Source of the DNA: Pontitalea aquivivens
GTDB lineage: Bacteria; Pseudomonadota; Alphaproteobacteria; Rhodobacterales; Rhodobacteraceae
Direction of reading: 5' to 3'
NCBI RefSeq assembly: GCF_046507575.1
Contig: NZ_JBKFEY010000016.1
Location: 1-64,000 of the forward strand
Length of the DNA: 64,000 nt
The translations under genes were made by a program, and so were the position numbers. The notes below the pieces were generated by a model, which did no database searches, was not told the DNA's origin, and saw only the letters and a list, made by a program, of their open reading frames with translations. Each line of letters starts with the position of its first letter. Position 1 is the stretch's first letter. Below, one piece after another: positions 7,963 through 17,345 of this stretch.

Positions 7963-8817
7963 TCAGTTGCCGGTGACCGGCAGGCCGACCATACGCCGGA
8001 TATCCTGCGGCGTGGCCCCTTCGGCGCGATAGGCGGCAATGGCCCGCGCATCGTCACGCTTGGCCAGGCGCCTTCCGTGTTCATCACGAATAAGCTTGTG
8101 GTGGTGGTAGATTGGCGTTGGAAGCTGAAGCAATTTCTGAAGTACGACATGGATCTGCGTCGCCTCGAACAGATCGGCGCCGCGTACCACATGCGTCACC
8201 CCCTGCGCGGCGTCATCCAGCACCACCGACAGATGGTAGGATGTTCCCATGTCACGCCGCGCCAGCACGACATCGCCGACGCGGGTGATCAGCGTCTGTG
8301 CCGTTACCCGGACAAGCCCCGCGTGATCCGGGCCGGTTTCCAGGAATTCGACCGGCTCTGTGGTCGCCTGGGCCATGTCCAGCCGCAGCGGCGCATCGGG
8401 CAGCGGCTGCCCCGACCGGCGGCGGCCCGTTTTGCGGCAGGTGCCGGGATAGACGATGCCATCGGGGCCAAGTGTGACACCTTCCTGCGGGGCGGTGGCG
8501 GCCGCCTCAATATCGCGCCGGCTGCAGGAACAGGCATAGACCAGATCGCGTTTCCAAAGATCATCAAGGGCTTGACGATAGATGTTCAGGCGATCGGATT
8601 GGCGCATCACGGGGTATTCCCAGCGCAACCCCAGCCAGTGCAGATCATCAAGGATCTGCGCTTCCCATTGCGCGCGGGCGCGGCTCTGATCGATATCCTC
8701 GATCCGCAGCAGAAACCGGCCACCCGCCGACCGGGCCATGTCATGGGCCAGCATCGCACTATAGGCATGGCCCAGATGCAGCGGCCCCGTGGGCGAAGGC
8801 GCGAACCGCGTGATCAC
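7963..8817 (-). CDS. gluQ: Glutamyl-Q tRNA(Asp) synthetase
   Basis: A class I synthetase-like enzyme that attaches glutamate to queuosine of tRNA-Asp. It has the N-terminal FAPSPTGPLHLGHAYSA (HIGH-type motif), the zinc site CSCSRRDIE...YPGTC (about residues 94-120), and a KLAKRDDA motif replacing KMSKS near the C-terminus. It lacks the anticodon-binding domain of full GluRS, as expected at about 284 residues. The start is uncertain: I chose the GTG at 8817 just before ITRFAPSP, since no ATG lies nearby; TTG at 8835 is an alternative. It follows trmFO with a 4-base gap, so the two are probably co-transcribed. Confidence 0.88.
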   Translation of the reverse strand: MITRFAPSPTGPLHLGHAYSAMLAHDMARSAGGRFLLRIEDIDQSRARAQWEAQILDDLHWLGLRWEYPVMRQSDRLNIYRQALDDLWKRDLVYACSCSRRDIEAAATAPQEGVTLGPDGIVYPGTCRKTGRRRSGQPLPDAPLRLDMAQATTEPVEFLETGPDHAGLVRVTAQTLITRVGDVVLARRDMGTSYHLSVVLDDAAQGVTHVVRGADLFEATQIHVVLQKLLQLPTPIYHHHKLIRDEHGRRLAKRDDARAIAAYRAEGATPQDIRRMVGLPVTGN

Positions 8818-8821
8818 CTTG

Positions 8822-10156
8822 TCATTGATCCGCAAGCCATTGGGAAAAAATATCTTTCGCGCGGTCTGTATAGGCTTTGTAGCGATCCTTCCGGCCCCTG
8901 CGCCCGCCCTTGGCATCGATCGGCGGGAACAGGCCGAAATTCACGTTCATCGGCTGGAAGGTCTTGGCCTCGGCCCCGCCGGTGATGTGGTGGACCAGGC
9001 TGCCCATCGCGGTTTCGGGCGGCGGTGGCGGCAGATCGCGCCCCTGGATCGCGGCGGCGGCCATGCGGCCCGCCAGCAGGCCCATCGCGGCGCTTTCGAC
9101 ATAGCCTTCCACCCCGGTGATCTGACCGGCAAAGCGAATGTTGGGCCGTGATTTCAACCGCATCCGGTCATCCAGAAGCCTGGGCGAGTTGATGAACGTA
9201 TTGCGATGAATCCCGCCCAGGCGCGCGAAGGACGCATTTTCAAGCCCCGGAATCATCCGGAAAACATGGGTTTGCGCGCCATATTTCATCTTGGTCTGGA
9301 AACCGACGATATTATACAGCGTGCCCAGCGCATTGTCGCGGCGCAGCTGCACCACGGCATAGGGCTTGGTGGCCGGATCATGCGCATTGGTCAGCCCCAC
9401 CGGTTTCATCGGCCCATGGCGCAGGGTTTCACGCCCGCGTTCGGCCATCACCTCGATCGGCAGGCAGCCATCGAAATAGCCCGCTGTTTCCCCCTCATGG
9501 AACTCGGTTTTTTCGGCGGCCAGAAGCGCATCGATGAATGCCTCATACTGATCGCGCGTCATGGGACAATTGATATAGGCGCGCTGTTCTTCCTCGGTCT
9601 CGCCCTTGTCATAGCGGCTCTGGCGCCAGGCGATGGTCATGTCGATCGTCTCGGCATAGACGATCGGCGCGATCGCATCGAAAAAGGCCAGGCTTTCCGC
9701 CCCGGTTTCGGCCCGGATGCTTTCGGCCAGCGCCCCCGAGGTCAGCGGCCCGGTCGCAATGATCCAGTGGCCATCGGCGGGAAGCTCTGTAACCTCTTCA
9801 TGCGAAAAGGAAATCCCGGGATGGGCGCGCAGGGCCGCCGTCACCGCATCGGAAAAGGCATCGCGGTCCACCGCCAGCGCACCGCCCGCCGGCAGCCGAT
9901 GCGCCTGCGCCATGCGCATCAGCAAGCCATCCGCCGCGCGCATTTCCCAATGCAAAAGACCTACGGCATTGCGCTCATCATCGTCCGACCGGAACGAATT
10001 CGAGCAGACCATTTCCGCGTAATTTCCCGTGCGATGCGCAAAGGTTTCCACCTTCGGGCGCATCTCGTGCAGAACGACGCGCACGCCCGCCTCGGCCGCC
10101 TGCCAGGCAGCTTCGGATCCGGCCATGCCGCCGCCGATGATATGAAGCGTTTCCAT
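8822..10156 (-). CDS. trmFO: tRNA m5U54 methyltransferase TrmFO
   Basis: A 444-residue flavoprotein that methylates U54 of tRNA using methylenetetrahydrofolate and FADH2. The N-terminal Rossmann motif IIGGGMAGSEAAWQAA (about residues 6-21) binds FAD. The RTGNYAEMVCSNSFRSDD segment (about residues 42-59) holds a conserved cysteine. The C-terminal GQITGVEGYVESAA motif is also typical. Length is normal for the family. It is directly followed by gluQ on the same strand, giving a two-gene tRNA-modification operon. Confidence 0.96.
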   Translation of the reverse strand: METLHIIGGGMAGSEAAWQAAEAGVRVVLHEMRPKVETFAHRTGNYAEMVCSNSFRSDDDERNAVGLLHWEMRAADGLLMRMAQAHRLPAGGALAVDRDAFSDAVTAALRAHPGISFSHEEVTELPADGHWIIATGPLTSGALAESIRAETGAESLAFFDAIAPIVYAETIDMTIAWRQSRYDKGETEEEQRAYINCPMTRDQYEAFIDALLAAEKTEFHEGETAGYFDGCLPIEVMAERGRETLRHGPMKPVGLTNAHDPATKPYAVVQLRRDNALGTLYNIVGFQTKMKYGAQTHVFRMIPGLENASFARLGGIHRNTFINSPRLLDDRMRLKSRPNIRFAGQITGVEGYVESAAMGLLAGRMAAAAIQGRDLPPPPPETAMGSLVHHITGGAEAKTFQPMNVNFGLFPPIDAKGGRRGRKDRYKAYTDRAKDIFSQWLADQ

Positions 10157-10191
10157 GCCGGTTAGATAGCGCCCCGGCCCGGTCTGCGCAA

Positions 10192-10542
10192 TCAGATCAG
10201 CGCGATCCTTTCGCGCCGTTCCGGGTCGGGGAAGGGGCGGTAAAGCCCCACCTCGGCGCGTGCGATCATGCCGTGCATCTGGTCGTATCGATGGGCGGCC
10301 ACATCATCCACCCGTCCGATCGCGGTAAAGGCCGCATCCAGCGCCGCCATGCTGTCCACCTCCAGTTCCAGCAGGAAGTCGGCCTGGCCATCCGCCGCCA
10401 GCCCCAGCTTGCGCCGCAACAGCCGCCAGCCGCGGATCAGCCCGCGATCCTGCAGCAGGCCCATCCAGGCCTCCACCGCCGCGGAAAAAGCCAGCGCCCT
10501 GGCGTCCGATTTCAGCTCGATCATGCAGTGATACAGGTTCAT
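10192..10542 (-). CDS. Conserved small protein (DUF6614-like)
   Basis: A 116-residue soluble protein starting MNLYHCMIELKSDARALAF. It resembles a small conserved Rhodobacteraceae family that I believe corresponds to DUF6614, with a ferredoxin-like alpha/beta pattern and a central RGWRLLRRKLGL segment. No catalytic motif is visible and the function is unknown. The ATG at 10542 has GGAGGTGACC upstream, an excellent ribosome binding site that decides this start over a more distal GTG. It is a single gene between trmFO and gyrA. Confidence 0.75.
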   Translation of the reverse strand: MNLYHCMIELKSDARALAFSAAVEAWMGLLQDRGLIRGWRLLRRKLGLAADGQADFLLELEVDSMAALDAAFTAIGRVDDVAAHRYDQMHGMIARAEVGLYRPFPDPERRERIALI

Positions 10543-10599
10543 GGTCACCTCCGCCCGGCAGCAGACCATGCCCGTATTGAAAAAGCCTTAATCCCTTCG

Positions 10600-10662
10600 G
10601 ATTTGCCCAAATATCCCGGGGGGTGAGGGCGCAGCCCGAGGGGGGCAGCGCCCCCCTTCGCG
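10600..10662. repeat. Intergenic palindrome (G/C hairpin + AT motif)
   Basis: GCCCAAATATCCCGGGG is followed by a perfect hairpin around GGGGGGCAGCGCCCCCC (about 10641-10657). It has the same two-part layout as the repeats at 31649 and 52157 but with a diverged AT block. It lies just downstream of gyrA on the minus strand and may serve as its transcription end. Confidence 0.5.
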
Positions 10663-10682
10663 GCTTTTCGGATGTCGCGTCC

Positions 10683-13409
<2,727 letters not shown>

Positions 13410-13507
13410 GGCTTGCTCGCCCTTCTAGATATTGTTGGCCCGATGTATAGCCGATCCATGCCTTGGGGTGCAATGCGCGAACGCCACCCCGTGGCTTTGC
13501 CCGGGGC

Positions 13508-14023
13508 TCAGGCCCGGCTGCGTGCGCGGACAAAGGCCGCGATCCACAGCGCGGCAAAGGCGAAAGAGGCGATGGCGTTCAGGTTGGGCATCGTCACGCC
13601 CCACATCTGCCAGGCGATTTCATCGCAGCGGATCAGCGGCGCGGCCTGGATCTGCGCCAGCAGGTCCTGCGCCGAAAGGGTGCCGACCGGCCCCGAGGTG
13701 CAGCTGTCGGGCCCCTCGAACAGGCCCCGTTCCACCCCCGAATGATAAACCCCGATCGCGCCGGTCAGCGCCGCGGCCCCGGCCCCCGCCAGCGCGCCCG
13801 CGCGAAACACCGCCGCCGGCAGCCGCAGCGCCATCAGCGCCGCCCCCAGCAGCGCCGCTAACAGATGTGGCCAGCGTTGGGTGATGCACAGATCGCAAGG
13901 CGCGACACCGAAATACTGAAACACCAGCGCCGCGATCAGCACGGCGGCCGATCCCGCGCCTGCCAGCCCCGCCAGCAGCGGGGCGGTCAGGGCGGTCAGG
14001 CGGTCAAAGATGGCGCGCGGCAT
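13508..14023 (-). CDS. dsbB: Disulfide bond formation protein DsbB
   Basis: A 171-residue inner-membrane protein with four hydrophobic segments, expected to reoxidise periplasmic DsbA and pass electrons to quinone. The first periplasmic cysteine pair is CDLC (about residues 43-46). The second pair is formed by the Cys in GPDSCTSG and that in LIRCDEIA (about residues 107 and 132). Its start overlaps the 3' end of the upstream YqaA-like gene by 20 bases, implying co-transcription. No dsbA is in the window. Confidence 0.9.
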   Translation of the reverse strand: MPRAIFDRLTALTAPLLAGLAGAGSAAVLIAALVFQYFGVAPCDLCITQRWPHLLAALLGAALMALRLPAAVFRAGALAGAGAAALTGAIGVYHSGVERGLFEGPDSCTSGPVGTLSAQDLLAQIQAAPLIRCDEIAWQMWGVTMPNLNAIASFAFAALWIAAFVRARSRA

Positions 14024-14582
14024 AGAAACCTCCGATCAGCAGGACGACGAAAAGGGTGAACAGCAGGCCCAGCCGACGTTCGATGAAATCGCGGACCGGC
14101 GCGCCGAACTTCCACAAAAGTCCCGCCACCAGAAAGAACCGCAGCGCGCGCGCCAGCACCGACACCCCCACGAACAGCGGCAGCGACAGCCCCGTCGCGC
14201 CCGAAAAGATGGTGATGACCTTGTAGGGAAAGGGCGTGACCCCGGCCACCAGAACCGCCCAGCCGCCATAGGCGTTGAACCGCGCGGCCAGATCATCAAA
14301 GCTTTCGGCCTTGCCGTAGAAATCCAGCACCGGCTGGCCGATCGTTTCCATGAAGCCGTGCCCGATCGCATAACCCAGCAGCCCGCCCAGAACCGAGGCC
14401 ACCGTGCAGACCATCGCGATGTGAAACGCGCGCCAGGGCATCGCCAGGATCATCGGGATCATCAGCACATCGGGCGGGATCGGAAAGACCGAACTTTCGA
14501 CGAAGGACACCACCGCCAGCGCCCGGATCGCGTTGCGGTGACCCGCCAGCCCCATCGTCCAGTCATACAGCCGCCGGATCAT
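14004..14582 (-). CDS. YqaA/DedA-type membrane protein
   Basis: A 192-residue integral membrane protein of the SNARE-associated/VTT (YqaA-like) family. Diagnostic features are FVESSVFPIPPDVLMIPMILA near the N-terminus (about residues 26-46) and the GVTPFPYKVITIFSGATGL re-entrant motif in the second half. Family members are linked to lipid scrambling or transport and membrane-potential phenotypes; the exact role here is unknown. The ATG at 14582 fits the family; further upstream in-frame sequence lacks conservation. It overlaps dsbB downstream. Confidence 0.85.
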   Translation of the reverse strand: MIRRLYDWTMGLAGHRNAIRALAVVSFVESSVFPIPPDVLMIPMILAMPWRAFHIAMVCTVASVLGGLLGYAIGHGFMETIGQPVLDFYGKAESFDDLAARFNAYGGWAVLVAGVTPFPYKVITIFSGATGLSLPLFVGVSVLARALRFFLVAGLLWKFGAPVRDFIERRLGLLFTLFVVLLIGGFYAARHL

Positions 14583-14918
14583 CTGCGCCCCATTCTTGTG
14601 CCGCCTGTTCCTCGCCCGTGCGGGGCGCCGCGTCAAGGCACGCACGCCAGGGGCAGGGGCCGCGCGCGCGGATTTGATCTGTCCCGGGGAACCGGGGCGC
14701 GGGGTATTCGTGGTTGCGGGATCGGGCAATGCCGGGCGCGTGCCGATGCCCGACGGCTTCACCCACGGCACATCCGGCCAGCGCCGGTCCCGGTTCGGTC
14801 GCGGCTTTCAGGCGGGCGATGTCGCGGCCTGCGACAGCTTTGCCGCGCGCGATCTGCAGCATGATCTGCAAGCAGCATCTTGCCACCGCCCGCGCGCCGC
14901 GCTAAGCCACATCCGCTG
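14583..14918. other. Gene-free interval before tRNA-Leu
   Basis: This 336-base stretch lies between the divergent YqaA-like gene and tRNA-Leu. Open frames here lack family resemblance and ribosome binding sites. It should hold the promoters of both neighbours, but I see no clear -35/-10 pair. Confidence 0.5.
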
Positions 14919-15002
14919 GCCCGAGTGGCGGAATGGTAGACGCAGGGGATTCAAAATCCCCCGCCGCAAGGCTTGTCGGTTCGAGTCCGACCTCGGGTAC
15001 CA
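14919..15002 (+). tRNA. tRNA-Leu (CAA anticodon)
   Basis: The acceptor stem GCCCGAG (14919-14925) pairs with CTCGGGT (14992-14998), followed by A and an encoded CCA end. The D arm, the anticodon loop TTCAAAA within GGGGA/TCCCC, the long class II variable arm, and TTCGAGTCC in the T loop are all present. Anticodon CAA gives leucine (codon UUG). Its 3' 57 bases are also the left attachment site of the integrated element, which restores the intact tRNA. Confidence 0.96.
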
Positions 15003-15004
15003 GC
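14946..15004 (+). repeat. attL (59-bp direct repeat in tRNA-Leu)
   Basis: The 59 bases from the anticodon stem to two bases past the CCA end are identical to 23587-23645. This copy completes the functional tRNA, so the crossover happened within or upstream of this core. Confidence 0.93.
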
Positions 15005-15024
15005 TTGAAAACACAGGATAAAAT

Positions 15025-15057
15025 GAAAAAAGGCCGGTCGCAAAGATCGGCTTTTTT
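15025..15057 (+). terminator. Terminator after tRNA-Leu
   Basis: GCCGGTC-GCAAA-GATCGGC forms a hairpin with one G-U pair, preceded by seven As and followed by six Ts, so it can work on both strands. It lies inside the element, which therefore supplies the terminator for the host tRNA. Confidence 0.8.
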
Positions 15058-15071
15058 CATTGGTGCCGGGG

Positions 15072-15092
15072 AAAAGTAAGCAAAAAGTAAGC
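15072..15092 (+). repeat. Left arm-type integrase repeats
   Basis: Two tandem copies of AAAAGTAAGC with 11-base spacing, followed by AGATCGG. Three copies in the same orientation, followed by AAATCGG, lie at 23447-23480 near the other end. The placement at both ends beside the att cores suggests integrase or excisionase arm sites. Confidence 0.65.
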
Positions 15093-15193
15093 AGATCGGC
15101 GCGGGGTCTGATCGCGGGATCGTGAAGGCCGAAGTGCCGAATCTGCCGCGCTTGATGACGCTGGGGTCGGCGCGTGTGCGGATCGTCAGCACA

Positions 15194-15226
15194 TAGAAAA
15201 GGCCGGGACAATCTGCCCCGGCCTGT
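15194..15226 (-). terminator. Terminator downstream of capsid gene
   Basis: On the minus strand GGCCGGGG is followed by a short loop, then CCCGGCC and TTTTCT. It lies about 155 bases beyond the capsid stop codon and would end the long leftward operon of the element before it reaches tRNA-Leu. Confidence 0.75.
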
Positions 15227-15379
15227 CAAAACGCTGCGCCTGCACATTGGAGAACGCAAGCCGCGTCATGTCGGTGTTTGCCCACGGTCCGACTAACGGG
15301 GATGATTCGGCCATCGCTCGGCCCGGCGCATCCTGCCGTGTTGGTGCCAGGGCCGATCGGTCAGCCCCGGCTTGTCTCA

Positions 15380-16630
15380 TCAGGCAGCGGTCACGCCGGT
15401 CAGCGTATAGAACGCGCCGGGGTGCTGCACCGCCACATCGGCCCGCATGTGGGCGATAAAGGCATATTGCAGATTGCCCATAAACACCTCGCGCAGCACC
15501 TCGATACGGATATCGGAGCGAATGCCGATCAGCAGGTGCCCGAAGTTGCCCGCAAAGATCGTGCTCTCATTCGTGCCTACGCCGCCGTCCGTGGGAATCG
15601 CGGTCGTCGTCAGCATCGGAATGCGCGACAGAACGGCGGGCGGGTTCAGCGGCTGCCCGGTGCTGTCCGTCGCGCCGGTCAAGACGCCCTCGTCGCGGGG
15701 GTGCATGATGAAGGCACTGACCGGCCCCGCGTTGGCGGTCAGGATCGCCGTGCGCGCCTTGGAAAGATGGGAGTATTCGATCCCTGCCGCGACTGCATCC
15801 GTGCCGATGCCCAGCGTGTTGGCGATGCCGCGCGGTTCGGGGGCGGTGCCGGTGCCCAGCAGCGCCACGCGGTCCAGTTCGGACGCCAGAGAGGCGGCCA
15901 AAATGCGGGGCAGTTCGCTGCCAAGGTTGATGCTGTCTTGCAGCAGTTCAACGCTAACCTTGGTCATCACGGCCAGCGAACGGGGCACCAGTTGCACGTT
16001 GTCAAAGGTCGGGTCGCTCACAGCCACCGCGCCAGCTTCTTCGCGCCAGGCGGGGGTCGGGTCGGACGCCAGGCGGGCGATGTTGTTGGTCATGCCCTCC
16101 AGCATCACGGTTTGCGCCCCGGCCTGCGTCACCACCGAAGCGGCGCGCAGGGCGTCGATCAGGCGGGCGCTAAGATGCGTCGGCACCGTGTAGCCCCCGG
16201 CGCTGTCACTGCCCTCGGAAAGTGCGCGTTTCTCCAGATCCGTTTCGGCCCCGGTCACCATGCTGCGCAGGTAGCGGCCCAGCGGCAAGCGGTTGTAAGC
16301 GTCATGCCCGCGCGCCTCGGCCCAGGTCACGCACCGCTGATCCGGCGCGATCGGCGCGGTGCGCGCTTCGGTGAAGCCGTCACCCAGCCCATCGTCAACG
16401 CCCGGCTGCGATGCGTCACCGCCACGCGGGGCGCGGGGGTCACCAGCACGTTCCGATTTGGCGGCGTCGATCTTGTCGCGCAGGTCATCCACCTCGGCCA
16501 TCAGCAGGCCAAATTCGCGTTCGATCGCCCGCGCTTCGGCGTCGGGGGTGTCGGACTTGATCTTTTGGTGAAGGGCGCGCGCCTCGGCCATCTTGGCGCG
16601 GTGGGCTTCTTTGAGTTGCTCGATATTCAT
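15380..16630 (-). CDS. HK97-type phage major capsid protein
   Basis: A 416-residue major capsid protein of the HK97 fold. The N-terminal about 65 residues are charged and helical (EQLKEAHRAKMAEARALHQK), as in the delta scaffold domain, followed by a Gly/Pro/Asp-rich linker and then the shell domain from about residue 120. Family-typical segments include SDSAGGYTVPTHLSARLI, VSVELLQDS and GTGTAPEPRGIANTLG. The start has AAAGGACG seven bases upstream. It is the last gene of the element. No maturation protease, portal or terminase is encoded nearby, so assembly would depend on a helper phage or serve another purpose such as capsid remodelling. Confidence 0.92.
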   Translation of the reverse strand: MNIEQLKEAHRAKMAEARALHQKIKSDTPDAEARAIEREFGLLMAEVDDLRDKIDAAKSERAGDPRAPRGGDASQPGVDDGLGDGFTEARTAPIAPDQRCVTWAEARGHDAYNRLPLGRYLRSMVTGAETDLEKRALSEGSDSAGGYTVPTHLSARLIDALRAASVVTQAGAQTVMLEGMTNNIARLASDPTPAWREEAGAVAVSDPTFDNVQLVPRSLAVMTKVSVELLQDSINLGSELPRILAASLASELDRVALLGTGTAPEPRGIANTLGIGTDAVAAGIEYSHLSKARTAILTANAGPVSAFIMHPRDEGVLTGATDSTGQPLNPPAVLSRIPMLTTTAIPTDGGVGTNESTIFAGNFGHLLIGIRSDIRIEVLREVFMGNLQYAFIAHMRADVAVQHPGAFYTLTGVTAA

Positions 16631-16800
16631 TTCATCGTCCTTTGCCTGCGGGGCGGTGAAGAACAGCCGCCCAAAATTGGGGTGCCGCTCTCCTCGCCGC
16701 TGGCGAAGGTTCCGCGCTGTCGTGCGCGGCGGCCGAGCGATCTTTCAGCATCGGCTTAGCGTTTTGATATGTAATCACATAACGCTTTACGATGCAACCA

Positions 16801-17037
16801 TCAGCACCGGCCCGCCTGCCCACTACCGACGATTTCCACCGATGCCAGGCGCGCGACGGCACGGTGCAGGCCCTCGGTGCCCTCAATCTCCACATGCAAG
16901 CGGACGGATGCGGCCAGCATTGCCGCCGCGAACATGCGCAGATCGCCGCCGCGTTCGGACAGGTCGGCCAGCGCCGCGTCAAAGGCCAGGCGGGCGGCGT
17001 TCGCCTCGATCATCATTCGTTGCTTATCGTTCAGCAT
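16801..17037 (-). CDS. Small element-encoded protein, unknown
   Basis: A 78-residue, mostly helical protein (MLNDKQRMMIEANAARLAFD...) with no recognised domain. It is supported by a strong ribosome binding site, AAGGAG, eight bases before the ATG, and by its place in the leftward gene series between the replication protein and the capsid gene. A 170-base gap separates it from the capsid gene. Function unknown. Confidence 0.65.
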   Translation of the reverse strand: MLNDKQRMMIEANAARLAFDAALADLSERGGDLRMFAAAMLAASVRLHVEIEGTEGLHRAVARLASVEIVGSGQAGRC

Positions 17038-17345
17038 CTCATCGGCTCCTTTGCGATGTGGTGGGTGTGGTTCTCACGCGCGCAATGCGCACGCGCGCGC
17101 ATGAGTTTGATTTTTGACCAGTTGGAAAAACTGTGTTTGCGTTGAAAGTGAGGGAAGGGCTCCGGTCCCAGATCGGGGGGCTGTGGACTTTGACACGCCC
17201 CCCCCCCGGTGTGTCGGCCAACGCGGGGGGGGATTGTCCACATTGTCCCTTGCGCGTGTGCGAGGATGAAATGCGCCTATATATAGAAAAGGGGGCTGAA
17301 TTTCAGACTCCCTGACGTGCGCGCAAGGGACTTTGCGGACAAAAG
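17038..17345. other. Gene-free interval with inverted repeats
   Basis: This 308-base interval follows the replication protein gene. It holds the inverted pair TGTGGAC (17182-17188) and GTCCACA (17236-17242), enclosing long C and G runs, and a second perfect 11-bp pair TCCCTTGCGCG (17246-17256) and CGCGCAAGGGA (17320-17330). The second pair flanks an AT-rich spot (CTATATATAG, about 17277-17286). No open frame is convincing. The arrangement could be a replication origin or a regulatory junction. Confidence 0.45.

Noticed and set aside
14596..15021. A plus-strand frame of 141 codons running into tRNA-Leu
   Set aside because: It reads through the tRNA gene, has no recognised domain and no ribosome binding site.
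15072..15092. CRISPR array made of the AAAAGTAAGC repeats
   Set aside because: The units are 10-11 bases without spacers and there are no cas genes; their position at both element ends fits integrase arm sites.
16632..16982. A 116-codon frame ending just before the capsid start, where a prohead protease would sit
   Set aside because: Most of it is out of frame with the supported 78-codon gene, and the residues show no protease signature or ribosome site.
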